Shown: positions 22,357-35,410 of the stretch, piece by piece
How positions within the stretch are numbered: the stretch's first letter is position 1
Layout of the letters: each line of letters starts with the position of its first letter
Assembly: GCF_020921035.1 (NCBI RefSeq)
Contig: NC_063155.1
Coordinates: 24,917,294 to 24,981,293, forward strand
Length of the DNA: 64,000 nucleotides
DNA from: Rhodamnia argentea
Lineage: Eukaryota > Streptophyta > Magnoliopsida > Myrtales > Myrtaceae
Direction of reading: 5' to 3'
Notes under the pieces: generated by a model
What the model was told of the DNA's origin: nothing
Database searches by the model: none
Seen by the model: the letters and a program-made list of their open reading frames with translations, nothing else
Program-made: the position numbers and the translations under genes

Positions 22357-25300
22357 TGCATTGAAAGGTAATTTTCATTTAATGGTATTTGAAAAAATCA
22401 CAACTTGTAAAGGAGTTGTTATTTTTTTCATAAAAAGGAAACTCAATAACGACGAAGGGCTCGGTGGCCAACGAGTAGCTAGTAAGCCGTCGATGAGCCA
22501 AATATGACACCGACAACCCTATCCTAAGTTCCCGCGACTCCAGGCAACTGTCTTATGGGGTCAAACTATGAAAGAGGTCGCCCGACTGCCGGCACCAGAT
22601 CTTGACTTGCCGGTTCCTAAACCCTTTGTCGAGCTCACATAAGGTAAGACAACTTCGAAATTATAAGAGTTTAGTGACTGCAATGTTAAAAAAGAAATAG
22701 ATATATGAGCATTTTGAAAATGCTCATAGTCCAAAATACATCCGATCCTGTCTTGAGCTCTCTTAGGATTGTAATTACATCTCTCCAAAGCTTTCGAAAA
22801 AAATTTGTGAAATACCATTTAACTTGAGCCAAAGAGCTCTGAAATGGTTTAGTTCCCAAACGCATCCCAAGAAGATGGGCATTTCACATCATCATCAGGT
22901 CGCATCCATGATCGACCAATTGCCGACGCTTCTCTGCAGCTGTCCGCTTGCTCACTGTTCTGCCCAATTGGTTAGGATAAGATACAACCTGGGATGAGAA
23001 CTAAACTCTGGATCATGGCGGTATTCACTTCATGGGCAGACCCTAGTTTCTCTTTGGGGTCGCTGAACAGAGAGAGAGAGAGAGAGTGAGTTGCTGCTTC
23101 TGAGTTGGTCTTGGTCCACCAGACACATCGGCCTATCGTCTAAATAAGAATTTTCATCTGTGTTTCGTCGAGAAATTAATAAAACAAACTAGCTCTTGTG
23201 ATGACGGAATCCACCAAAATTGGAAGATTTGACCCGGCGCATGCCTATCTGCTATTTTTACTTTGTGGCGCATGAGTTCCAATCTTCTCCCATTATGAGC
23301 TTTTCTAATCATAACGAATCTTTGAATTTACTTTTTGGGCTAGTAGGTTCCTCGAAGCACGCTCTGTTCATGGACACAGACCAGTGCTCTGCTCTGTGGG
23401 AGCCATGACAGTATGACACTCCTGGCCACATCCTTATCCATGCTCAAGATCTCCGTTATCTTTTATCAAATTCGACTAAAGAAATTTGGGGGAAAAAACT
23501 AAAACGAAAAAAGAAAAAAAAAATTAGTGGAAGCATTTACATTTCAACTGTTCATCTTCTTCGAAGTTGCTGAGAGCATCTGTTCACCCTCTTCTAAGTA
23601 CCTGAGAGCATCGACTCTACACGAGAGAGAGAGAGAGAGGATTACCGTGGTTGCGATAAAAGTGGAGACAACGACGATTTGGAGGCGGCAACAAGCAAAA
23701 ACGCTCGAGCTGCCATAGCCGCAAGCTCGAGAAAGTGTTATGTTCGCGTGGTATTGTATCCAGAGGCACGTGAATTCTTCGTGGAATTGGGGTCAAGGTT
23801 GTCCATTGCCCTAATGGGTTTGACTTGAAGGGTGATGATGTGTTCTCCACTTTTGCATTTTTAATGGAGCATATGGGTTTTGTTTGCAAGGCCAGGAAGT
23901 TCTCTAGCTGATATGCCTCAAGGGAATTTCGTTTCCTGGACTTCTTCGATTATTTGGTTATCTGAACAAAAACGAAAGCTCGAGCGGCCATGGCGCGAGC
24001 TTCACGAAGCCTGGAAGCATGAGTGGCCATGCCCCGCTCGAGCTTTTTCAAGTTCCCCGCTTGAGCTCCTTCGACCAAGCTCGAGCGGTCTCCTTGACGT
24101 GCACCTCTTTTCAGCCATGGCCGCTAGCACCTTCTTTCAATTTTTCCTTAATTGCACTAATTTGACTGAAAGAAGAAGGTGAACAGTTGAACGGAAAAAT
24201 AAAATGAACAATCTGACTTGCGCCTCCTGTCAGCCATACTTCTTACCAACACCTTTCATTTGTAAAGGAAAGAAAAAGAATTTGGTTGCACTTTCTCAAG
24301 ATGAGTTTTTAAAACTTTCGATTGCAGTTATGAAAAAAAAAATTAAAAGAAAAGCAAGGCATTACGAAGGGGAGAAAAACAAAAGAAAAAGAAGAGGGAA
24401 AGAGATCGACATCGCATGTGGTGGGGTCGAACAACCTTAAAACTACTTTGACCTTTATTCCCTTACAGTTGCGTCACCACCAAAATCACTTTTCCTAATG
24501 GCCTTTTGCTTCATAAAACTTGAATTGTTATGGCCTCATCGTATCTCTCCAAAGCTAAGACATCAAGAAGAATCTTTCCTCCTGAATGCTACGTGATGGA
24601 GCGCGTCTTTCTTTGATCTCCAATGCTTCCAGGAACTTAGGATTTCCCTCCCTTTGTCATCTCTCTTTTTTTACTTTCTTTCCTTCTTCCTATTTCGGTA
24701 GTTCATTGTCCTTGTCTTGAGTGTTCAGGACCTGCACCTCCATATATCTATATCCAGCTGGAATGAAGAATCTTTCTGGTCTTGCTCCAACATCAGTTGT
24801 TTTCAGCTGTCAAAGGCCTCTTGGCTAGATGGTCCCCCAAGTGCGCGCCCCCAATTCAAAATTGCCGATTGCTTTCGACTATAACAGCATGCTTGTTTGA
24901 CTATGGAACAGCCACTGGTTTCTCCCATCGCACTCCGGCCATCACCGGCCGATTTAAGTCAATCTGTCCAAAACAAACGCAAACCAACTCCCATCATATC
25001 TCGTTCACTTCCATATCAGAGGCAAGGAAAAGAACAACAATATCTGCGTGTATTTTAGTGGCATAAACTGGAAGGAGCAAAGTGTTGTGGGGCTAAAACT
25101 TGAATGCCATGTAGTGCCTTCAAATATCATGTTTTCCGGGGGGGAAGGAAGACAACGCAAGCCAAGTATTTCTTGGATTCAGAAATATTTTGTGGAGGTT
25201 GACCGGAGTTGGATGTTTGGGTTTTTCCAGTGACTGATGACTCAGCTGAACCAATCAACAAGCTCTAAGTATGATTTTCCCCCACTTTCTTTCTAGATAT

Positions 25301-25563
25301 GGTGTTTACTGCTCTCTCGTGGATATGTACCTAGAAGGAAAAAAGTGGAATATGGGGAGTGGATGATTCATCAAGTGCAGAAAGATCACTTAAAACTTCT
25401 TTCGCTTTCATCCTGCCACCCATCCCATACCCCACTCTCTCCAGAGGCAGATTCCCCCAAAGTACTGTCCAAATCATTAACATGCAATTCCAAGGAAACA
25501 GAAAAAGAGAAGGGAAATAAAAAAGCAATCCCGGTTTCTCTTTCGGCTAGATAAACAAAACTG
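22357..25563. other. Intergenic, no gene seen
   Basis: Holds (GA)n runs at about 23068-23090 and 23624-23640, and a block (23690-24130) where GCTCGAGC/GAGCTCG motifs recur with GCCATGGC. Reading frames of 60-100 codons have no domains. No RNA gene found. Confidence 0.4.
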
Positions 25564-25770
25564 ATAATATTGAGTTATAATCGTAGAGAGGCCTATTGGA
25601 CAGCAAACCTAATACATAATATCGAGTTATAATCATAGAGAGGCCTATTGGACAGCAAACCTAATACATAATATCGACTTATAATCATAGAGAGGCCTAT
25701 TGGACAGCAAACCTAATACATAATATCGACTTATAATCATAGAGAGGCCTATTGGACAGCAAGCCTCAAT
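25564..25770. repeat. 52-bp tandem repeat, four copies
   Basis: GAGAGGCCTATTGGACAGCA starts at 25586, 25638, 25690 and 25742, exactly 52 bases apart, joined by AACCTAATACATAATATCGA. Copies are almost identical. A diverged relative with AGAGAGATCATATTAGACAG occurs near 25866. Confidence 0.92.
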
Positions 25771-26903
25771 CCAAAACATTCTTAAATAAAGGCTCAAATT
25801 GCAAAAAGAGCTTCAGGATCCATTAACCTGTCTGAAACAGATAATATTGATAGTTACAATCAAAGAGAGATCATATTAGACAGTAAATCTCTACTAAAAA
25901 ATTCTTAAAGAAAGGTTCTAATCGCGACAAAAACTCCAGGACCCTTATGTAACAGGAACGATATCCTACTTTGCTAACATCTAAGACGAGCGAAGATGCA
26001 GAAATGCGAGTTCATAGTCAAGATCTAAATGACCAAATAACAGCAACGGTCCTCCTCCTCTATGAAACAGACCATAGGAATTTAATAATAATAATAACAA
26101 CAATAAAAACAAACCTTCAATTTCAACCAGTTCAATGAAGACTGTTTCCTCATCTTTAGCATCTCCAATCCACTTGATTGGAAAATGTATTCTAACCTGC
26201 AAAACCATCAAACACATTAAAAACCTATAGTAGGAAAACATTCAAACCAGAACAATATCAAAGAAAGAGAGTAAAAATCAGTCAACAACGATACTGCAAG
26301 CGAGCTATTGATGGGATACCCATATCAACAAAGTAAACGTGTCGCTCTACTACAATCAATTTCATGAAGAAACGATGCCTGCACGTTACAGGAGGGAAGA
26401 GGATGAACAAACACAGAGGAAGTACACAAAGCCAAGCAACAACCATTTCAATGGGAAACGAAGGGAATTTGTCAGCTAATAAATCCAATACGGCTAAAAC
26501 CAACAGGCTTTGCAAATGGACCGATGGAGAGATTGCAGGTTAACATGGACATTGAAACCCTATCATGGATTGGAAGTGGAAGCTGTTGCTTTGTGCAGTT
26601 AAAAGTAATGGGCAATGAGTTGATTCACGTCCCCGGAAAGATAAGCAAAACTCACCATCATAGACATATGTTCTTGTCCAACCGATACGAATTTGGACTG
26701 CAAAAAATTCATTGATTGGGCATGGATCACAAATAATCGATCCATAAATGATTTTTACAGTCCTCCCTCCCATTACATGATCACATATATATGTCGCACT
26801 TGCTTCTTTCTTCCCCAATATGTATAGTGGCGTAATCGAAGTATTTCTCCTTCAGGCCGAAGGCATGTAAGAGTTCTGATCTGCAGATGGAGCTTTAGGG
26901 GTG
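25771..26903 (-). other. Exon-like segments, gene not recognised
   Basis: On the minus strand 26115-26196 looks like an 82-bp internal exon: TTTTGCAG before it, GAAG|GTTTGT after it, and an open translation containing HFPIKWIGDAKDEETVFIEL. Upstream, 26282-26360 is open with VERHVYFVDMGIPSIARLQY, and about 26660-26705 resembles another short exon after TTTTTTGCAG. I do not recognise the protein and cannot join the pieces into a consistent frame. They could be 3' sequence of the PB1 gene, remnants of a decayed gene, or chance. Confidence 0.22.
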
Positions 26904-27905
26904 TTATTGCCAGTGGTTGCCATTGTGGATGAGATGGACATGTCCAGGGCTCCCATAAGCATAGTGTCCCTGGTGGTGACTCATCATCATCATCATCATC
27001 ATTCTATTGTGCCCTGCAGACTTTTCCTTGCAGAGAGGGAACCCGACCGGCTTCGGCTTTTCCATGTACTGGTGCATGCACTTCGAGAACCTCGGAGTCG
27101 ATCCGACGGTCACGGTGGTGGTGGACAGTGAAGATGAAGATGATTTTCTTGACGAGGAGGCTAGTGAAGGAGGAGGAGATATTTTTTTGCCAGACTTGGG
27201 CAGAAAAAGGAAGGCCCTGATCTTTAAGGATGAAGGGGGCGAGCGGTTGTACTCCTCGACGAGGTTCACAAGGTCCTCGTCGGAGGTGATTGAGATCAGA
27301 GCGTCGAGATCCTCCGTCGGAAGCTGACACCGGAGCGACACGGCAGTGCCGCAGAGTTCCCCCATCTTCAACATCAGTTCTGTTGACCAAAATAACCTCA
27401 TTCTAAATCACATCCTTTCATTTTATCGGAAACGCGTGTGCAAAATCCGAATTTCGAGGAATTGACACAGGATTTCGCAGGAATCAAAACCCTAATGAGT
27501 ATCGCTACCACAATCCGCCCGAATCAAAATCCAAACCACAACTATAAACGAAGATGTACCCAAAGACGCCACGACATACTTAATTGACACTCTTCAAGTG
27601 GAAACGAGAAACTCACTTGAAACGAAGCAACATCACAACGAATAGAGGATGGACCCGACCCACGACGATCAGGCATAAATTCAACAGAAGGAAAGTGAAA
27701 CAATAACTGGAGCGAACGAGGAATAGTAACGGAACTAACCGGAGAAGGATACGGAGCGATCGACGGCGAGGACGCGGGTCTCGCCACCGACGTAACGGAG
27801 CTTGCCGTCGGGATGGCGGGGGAGGATCTTGCCGCCGTAGCTGCAGAGGAACTTGATGGCGGGGGCGGGGCGGGGTTTGAGGGCGCCGAAGGGAGACCCG
27901 ACCAT
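26904..27905 (-). CDS. PB1-domain protein, 213 aa
   Basis: Small plant protein with an N-terminal PB1 (Phox/Bem1p) domain, a protein-protein interaction fold; its partner is unknown. Two exons, 27740-27905 and 26904-27379, with a GT-AG intron (27380-27739) and a clean frame join inside a Glu codon. PB1 covers about residues 17-110. The basic surface begins FLCSYGGKILPR (Lys26), then YVGGETRVLAVDR, and the acidic OPCA-type motif is SITSDEDLVNLVEEY. Both faces are present, so homotypic head-to-tail binding is possible. The C-terminal half is low complexity: a Ser run and Pro-Lys, then seven consecutive Met and a His-rich stretch (SHHQGHYAYG). The start Met is the first upstream of the PB1 fold. 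Small PB1-only plant proteins of this size are common, and no specific function is known to me. Confidence 0.88.
26982..27002. repeat. (CAT)7 microsatellite inside the PB1 coding region
   Basis: Seven CAT units on the plus strand read as seven ATG (Met) codons on the minus strand. It keeps the frame, so length variation would change only the number of Met residues. Confidence 0.9.
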
Positions 27906-30900
27906 GCTTTCTGGGCGGTTAGATGAGAGAGGAATGGGGTCCAGATGGTTGGAGATAAAGGAGGAGAAGCAAGCGAGCTAGAGAGTTGAAGATGCGGTTG
28001 CGTCTTCAAGCCTAGGTATGGTTCGATTCTGCCTCTATTTATAGAGGTCTGGTTACACTTCAGAGCGTTAAAAGGAAAAATCCTACAAAAATGGAAACGA
28101 AGAAGACGACGACGAAGTAGTGGGGCCCCCTTCCTTATTTTTCCTTTTTTATTTTGTGATGGTGGGGGGTGGGCCGGAGCTGAGGTCAGGTCATTCCAGA
28201 TTCCCGTATTCCCCGGGTCACCAGGACCCGCCCCGATTTTAATTTTACTCTTACTTTTACTTTTACTTTTCCTTTTTCTTTGCTCATCAAATTTGAACTG
28301 ATATATCATACGGCATTCTCGTTAAACTTTTATATTTTATTTTATTTTATTTTTCTTAGTTTGAAATGCAAATGATTTATACGTTTTTAATGGAAAAGTT
28401 ATTCCTTTGTATCTCGGAAAACGTGCATACAAAATGTTTCGTATCACGAGACTTCGAATGTTACAAATTAGGTCGAATGTGCATGCTAACTAATAATACA
28501 TGTTGTTACGAACGGATTGAACCCGGTCCGTTGTTGTTGCACGCTTCCGATCCCGTTGCATCGGATAATTGAGATTTTTGGTTTCGTGCACACTTACAAT
28601 TGCAATGTCGATCAGTAGAGGGCGTGTGTTTTAAAAAGTTGAAGTACAATCTCCGATTCCGTAGTGAAATAAAATAATTCCCTCTGATTCTTTACATTCC
28701 ATAGCAAAAAACAGACAGTTCAAGAGCCTTGGTGGCATGATTGTAAACGGAACAGACCGGACTCCAGCTCTTTTTTGAACGCGATTCGAGGTTCTCAACG
28801 TCTTAATGTCGCCGAGGGCCTTATGGCTCGATCCACCATATCACAGCAATGCGTTCTTGGGTTTCTACCGATGAACCGATCGGCGGAGAGGGCCTTATGT
28901 CTGATCCCAGATCGAAGATGGCCGTGGTCTTAAACGACAAGAAACTCGGCAGAGTCAGACAGAACTTCTCGGACAGCAATCACGTGAACTCTAATGTCTT
29001 TGCAGGTCCGTGTCGAAGAATCGAAAGGCCCTCTTATTTAAACGAGCTTTACCCGCCTATCTTTTCGAAACTCCCCAAAGCAATATCACTAAAGAGCATC
29101 ATGGGGTTGGCCAAAAGACCCGAGTGCACGGGAATCAAATCTCGACCCGAGGGCACAGAACCAGGCCGATTAGATCTTTCGTACGGCGAGCGGATCCACC
29201 ATGCAATTTGCGTTCGCTCCGCGAGCACGAAAGATAAAATTAAATCCGAGCCCTCCCCACTTGCCACGAAACCCCGCCATACCCCCAATTTTTTTTTTCG
29301 TGCTTCGTTTCGCAGATTTCGGAATGTCTTCCACACGAATCGGATTCAATTGACTCCACACACACGTTACCTTCTGTGAATGGAGTCGCGTTAAGTTTGA
29401 AACCAGAACAACGCCCTCCTTCCAAAAAAAAATTTATTACGTTATGTTTATCGACGAATCGAAAGAGATTAATACCATAAAAAAAATCTTAAATTATGTT
29501 GATTGCGACTTCAATATCTCAAATTTCTTTTAATCTCACCAAAATTCTCACATGATGTTGACCATGACATTAACATCTAAAACTTTTGCCGCACCAATAC
29601 AGATTTAGGAGTTCTGCCAATACCAAAAAAAAAAAGGAGTACTAATGTTTTTCGAAAGTATTTTTCGACGTCGAAATGGCAAACAGAAACTTGGTTTATT
29701 CTTTTCTCGCGGAGTGAAATTTTTCGTGAATTCGGGCATCCGTAAAATGTCGCACCATCCCACGGAGTTTTTTATATGGCTAAAGACGTACCCCGCATTT
29801 CGTGCTTCAAGTCATGTTCATGCACGTATTAACAAAAAAGGAAAAGAGAGAAACGAAAAATATATGACGCGTATATTGCCAAACCACGTTTGTGACGGAC
29901 TTGAAAAGTCGTAATTGGAAAGAAAAAAAGACGGCGTTGATGTGGGATTACTGATTTCTCTTGGCTAGAAACTGTTCTTCTAGACTTTCGATTGAGTCCA
30001 TTTCGTTTCGTAGAATATAAATTATTTTTTTAAAAGTATTTCTCAAACCATTCATTTTTTTTTTTGTCAAAATAAGCGCACCCAAAATCAGTCTCTACCT
30101 TCCGGAGTAAGTACACGTTACCGGTAGGTCAAATTCATGGATTTCGACCAACGTGAATATTTCTCGAGAAAAAGGAAATTCATCATGTCAAACTATAGTC
30201 ACAAGAAAAAAAAAAAAAAAAAAGAAACAAGGCCCCGTTTTGTCCGTATGATTTACAGAGTATCTTTTTTCCGAACAAATTGTCATGAAATACTATATCG
30301 AGATAACCATTCCTAGTCAATAAACAAATTCAAGGTTCAACGTCCTGAATAATGTCAAGAACAAGACAAAGAGAGAGCTTGGGATGCATATCTATAGTCA
30401 CTCGACGAGGCAAATTGCATGCATGGGATTAAAGAAAGGCAAAGTTCCATCTCACACGCAGTCTCAAGCCAGAACTTAGGCTAGGAGATTATGTGTAATA
30501 TATCGGTCGATGACACTGATGCACGTCTTCGTGTTGATCCTATAAACCTTATTTAAGCTGAGTTCCGATCCGCTCTCGCCCTTTTTGGATTCGATCGACC
30601 CCCGAAGAATTGGCGATCGCGACGCGGGATGACAATCGTTTGAGAGGAGGACCAGAATCATCCTCCCTAGACTATTAATATTGTCGACACTGACAACGTA
30701 AAGATCGATTAGGACGAAGAATGATAGGTGCCGATTGAATTGACAATTGCGATTCTTGGGTCTTGATATTTCTTTGGTGACGACTAAAAGCTCTTTGAGA
30801 TAAGCTCAAACCCCTAGCGGGGGCTAAGCCGATATTTTATTTTTTGTGAATGTGAAGACCGTCGTTTTCCTGACGAACGCAGCCGACTGATGTGACGATG

Positions 30901-31299
30901 GCCCCCACTTGGCCCTTCCTTCCTCGCTACTACAACATGGCGTTTTGGGTCCTACTACGCTGTGATGTGACGCTCCCCACTTCGTCTTCTCTTTTGTCGA
31001 TTTGCTTTTGAACTTCTTTGGCTTTTCTTTTTAGGGAAAAGGAATCGGTAATATTCAAAAAGGGTGGGGGGTGGAGAGATTATCCGCCTTTATCTCCTTA
31101 TCCCTTGACGCGAGAGGGAAGGAATCATTCTGTTCGATTGGCCCACTGGGCGCACCCCCATGGGAAGTTGGGAACCCTCCCCACGTAATTCGGGTAGGAC
31201 CCCTTCCCGAGATGATGTAGTTTTGCTCTATTGATCCACCTTCGTCACTTCAGTTCGTCGTTGTCGTGTTGTCTGGCCATTGCAAATTCCTCCCAATAG
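27906..31299. other. PB1 upstream region and gene-poor sequence
   Basis: The first 150 bases are the likely 5' UTR and promoter of the PB1 gene. The longest frame beyond (28849-29379, 176 codons) has no domain, promoter or splice signal and is probably chance. Short (TTTTAC)n and (TTTTA)n runs occur at 28245-28360. No RNA gene or repeat boundary identified. Confidence 0.4.
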
Positions 31300-34200
31300 G
31301 AGTCCCCCGAGCGCTTAAAATTTGATGCCGAAACATCACATCGTTGTGGGTTTGGATGAAAGTTGGATTAATAATAGAACGGGAAAATACCAAAAGTTAT
31401 CGTTGTATTTCGATGTCGTATATTGAGTTTCGAAAACCCGCGATTAATATCTCAAGATGTTAGGATGCATGTGTAAGTTGTGTTAGAGAACTCCCACATC
31501 GAAAAATTTATGTGGTGTTGAGTAGTTAATATATCATAGTTGGCACATCACTTTTTAACTTAAGTTTTTTAATGGAGGTAAGTTCAACTGGATATGTTGA
31601 TGGGTTTGGACTTGGATACTCTATTGGCGATCTCCTCGAGCGATATTAGGAAAGGCAATAAGCAATCACGAACAAAATTGAAAGCCCATGTGATTAATTT
31701 ACTTGCGCAATCTCCGGAACAAATTTGCAAGTTGAATGAATCATTTATGGGACAAACGACATGAATTTGGAATTCTCATATTTATGGGCATAAAGTTTAG
31801 TTTGGAATCTACCATGACGAAATCGGAATAAATCATCTGAAGTGTTCATGCTTGCATTGAAAATTATATTACCAAAGCAAAACAATTCGTATAAAGAGAC
31901 TAGCTCAACACTTTGCAAACATAAGATCGCGGGTAGGAGCGAGGCGCATTCGTCCCGTCGAGAGAACCACCCCTCGCCCCGCATCATTGGGCAAGAAAAT
32001 TCACCCTATCCCCACCTTATAACCCATCGATCAAGAGCTGAGCAAAACAGTCTCCAATTTGACATATTATTTTCATACCGAATCTTAGTCATCGTCAATA
32101 AATCGTGAAAAAAAGCATTAAATTCTCTTGTTCTACGTTATATTTTGAAAAACGACGGCGACACACGTGAAAATTAACAAGAGTTTCGGAAACTACGATG
32201 TAAAGCTGACCTGGAAACACCTCACAAAAGTGATGTTGCCTGCAGGAGGTATGGAATGTAACCAAAGTAAATGATATGTCCAAACCTAGAGCCGTGCCTT
32301 TTAATTCTTTTTTCTCATTCTGGTGCGCCCACGTAGGAATTGGGCCCTTTTTGTTTTTTTTTTTCCATGTTGGGATTGGGGTTGGGACGTGTAGTTTTCC
32401 GGAATAGGAAATGCGGTTACTTCGATCCTGACCTCACAAAGAATTCTTCTTCACACGTGGCGAGGCACCCACTTTGCCACTTGTAACGCGGGATAGGGAG
32501 GCCCTCGCCATCGAACACGCAACCCGCCAATTTGGTCGTCGGTCTAGCCACGGTCGGCTGTCTCTTTGCGAGTGGGGGGTTTCCTTTTCCCGAAGTGCGC
32601 GAGTCGCACGTGTGGGCGCAACCGCCAAATAGCTGGGGAAAGATCCGATCATTACAACATCCGAAGAAAACACCGAAAACGTATTGTGACTATCGAATCT
32701 ATTTTTGGATAAGGGAAAAACAAGAGCACTTAAATATAGATCTAGCTCTAAATCGGAAGAAAAAAATAACAAAATAGAAAGCAATTGATCACAAAATCAA
32801 CCTTAGATAAGCCGAACTTCGAAGACTTGTGGAGAACTTGACTATCTAGAGCAAACATTCGGAATCGGAGCAAGCGAGCAGATTCTTCCAAAACATTTTC
32901 CTCATAACTCACTTTCGTGAAAAATGACGATCACACCGTTCACAAAATCGACGAAGAAGCATAAAAGAGAGAAAAATAAAGAAACAAATGGGGAACATAA
33001 GATGGAGGGGGAGGGAACAGGAGCTGGAGAGGGGAGGGGGGAGGGAGAAGGAGAGAGTGAGAGAAAGCCCTTGCTCCCTCCCTCAAAGAGGTCTGCTTCA
33101 GTAGAGGGTTGGCGGCGGCACAAGAGGCAGAGAGAAACCCTAGGAGAGAGTTATTATGATCTCTATACATCGTCAGTGCCGGGATGCCGAATTTAGGCGT
33201 ACACCGCCGTTTGGCAAAATCGTAGTTATTAGAAAGAAATATCTCGGCATGTGCTCATCACTGATAATGATGTAATATTTGATGATCGGCTGCTGTAAAT
33301 CCGTCTCTGGGGAATATGCCAACCTTTGCAAGCAGTTACTAAGTTGATTTACTTTTTAGAATTTTTTTTATTTTACTTATCGTGTCAGATTCGCATATTT
33401 ATTTTAAAGTTATGTACTCCTTTTATCATACGAAACGAAAATTTACCGTTTCGGAAAAAAGGAAAAGGAAAAAGAAAAAGTGCGGATCATATGACCCTCC
33501 CATGCCATGACGATTCACTTCTCATAAGAACCACAACGTGGCACAACGCTGCGAGGCCATGCTAAAAAAAAACTCTTTACGAGAAGAGGCGAGGGAGAAG
33601 AGTCGAACGCTGGAGTATTATTTAGATCTCGACTTTGATCGCCTCCTTTTGCCGAACAAAGCCGCCATCGAAAAGAGGGGCTTAATTAACACATGAAATT
33701 CCTCAGAGCTCGACACGTATTACATGGACGACGAGTCAAAATTGTTGTACACTACCCTCGCGAAAGGGACAACATCCATGTGGTGCCGATGCAAGGTGTG
33801 AAACATAAGCTACCTAAAATTTCGGTACGAGGGGACACGTGTGGTGCCGATCAAAAATTGGGGGCACATGACACATGCGGCATGAAATAGGATAAGACCT
33901 ATTAATATTACGGACCATGACGATTTGGTTGGATGCTCCCCGGTGCCATTACCACATCAGCATCGTGATTTTCCTGTGCAAGAATTCCTCCAGTTACTTC
34001 GTTGACCCGAAAGTTTCAAAGCACGTATTGGTAATCCGGAGGTGACTTTTACGGCATCGTTCCCGCGAGTAATGCTAAACCGTACACATTTTTGTTCGTC
34101 CAGAGTGGCTAGTGATCTTGTTCAGGGGTGGTCTGTGAAATGTAGTCCCAATCGAATCGAAGTATGGACATCCAAATATCGACATTGCAGTTTATTTGGG

Positions 34201-35186
34201 CAAATTACCAAAAAAATCATAAAATTTGTCGCAATCATTTTAAATTATGCGTAGGCTTTCTTTTCCTTTCTTTATAAGACCAAATAATACCGAGACAGAG
34301 CATAGCCATCCCTAGATTCAATGAACTCTCAAGGAAATTCTTTGGTCCTCCTCTTGCCTTAGAATAATAAAATACTCGCTCTCTTCTCTGAACTACGTTA
34401 CTTTCGGCGAATGCATTCTTGCAAACATGCCTTCCTTTTGGATTGGATCTCTCGTAGGTCAAACCGGAATTTTTTTTTAATTTTAAACCTCTTTTTCTTT
34501 TGCCAATTCAATGTTACATGATTGTGGGACAATGGGAAATGGCAGGAGGAGGAGGGGCACTTGGGGCTGGCCCTGCGCTCCTGCCAGGATACAGGAATGG
34601 GAGGGAAGAGGCTGAAACTTGAAGGGCTCTCGTGGCCACCCCCCCAAATTTAAAGTTGGGGATTTCACCGTAGCCATGGATTCCGTCATCTTGGCCGTAA
34701 CGTGCATACACGATCGAGGGTTCTCCTGCGCTTCTCCTTTTTTCGAAATGCATGCGAATCAACCTGTCCGCGCGCAACTTGTGAGGAGCTCTTCGAGTTG
34801 CTCCGGACAAGAACCGCCGTGATTCGGACATGAACGCATCGTTTGTCAAGTCGGGCATCCGATCCGTCGTTGCGCCCATTTGGCATGGTTGTTTTTTTTT
34901 TTGCCCTTTTCCCACATGGAGAAGGGTTCGATCCTTGACCGCCCGCTTGGACAGAACAGACTCTCGGCGATTCCGGAGATAAGGAGGGGCCAGGAGGACC
35001 ATACTCTCCTGCCCATGGGAAAACGGAACATGGGTGGTCCTCCATCCTCTCTCTCTCTCTCTCTCTCTAGAGGACAGGGTTTAGAATCTCTTCCGACTCT
35101 TTGGACTTTGAAAAACAACAAGAAAGTCCAAAAACAAAAGTTGGAAAAAGTGGAGTCCATATAATGAAGATGAACAAGACGGTAAA
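31300..35186. other. Gene-poor sequence, no gene seen
   Basis: GTTAGAGAACTCCCACATCGAAAAATTTATGTGG near 31474-31510 resembles retroelement-end text common in plants. A purine-rich GGGAGG/GAGAGA tract lies at about 33003-33065 and a (CT)n run at about 35047-35069. Reading frames are short and overlapping on both strands. No supported gene. Confidence 0.35.
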
Positions 35187-35410
35187 AGAGTCAATTCAAT
35201 CCTAAATTTATCAATTATGTCAATTTAGTTCTACATATTTTGCATTTGTGCCAACTGAGTCCATCCGCCCAAATTTTCAGTCGAAAATCACTAACGTGAA
35301 CAATTTTTTAATGATTTTTTTCTAATGAATTTTTTTGGTTATTTCTTTTTCTTTTCTCTACTTTTTTTTTTTTTTTAAGATTGAGGGCCGTGACACCCTT
35401 GTCAGATATG
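35187..35410. repeat. One-armed copy of a long-TIR element
   Basis: TCAATTTAGTTCTACATATTTTGCATTTGTGCCAACTGAGTCCATC and the later GAGGGCCGTGACACCCTTG match the left arm and adjoining interior of the element at 46967-50269. No opposing arm was found nearby. Confidence 0.6.

Noticed and set aside
28849..29379. 176-codon frame
   Set aside because: No recognisable domain, no promoter or splice context, and a polyT-encoded Phe run near the end; probably chance.
34575..34610. Text resembling a miR482-type sequence (GGAATGGGAGGGAAGAGG)
   Set aside because: Similarity is partial and no foldback partner is visible nearby.
34514..35164. Overlapping frames of 94-162 codons on both strands
   Set aside because: Mutually overlapping in several frames with no domain, low-complexity (CT)n origin and no supporting signals.
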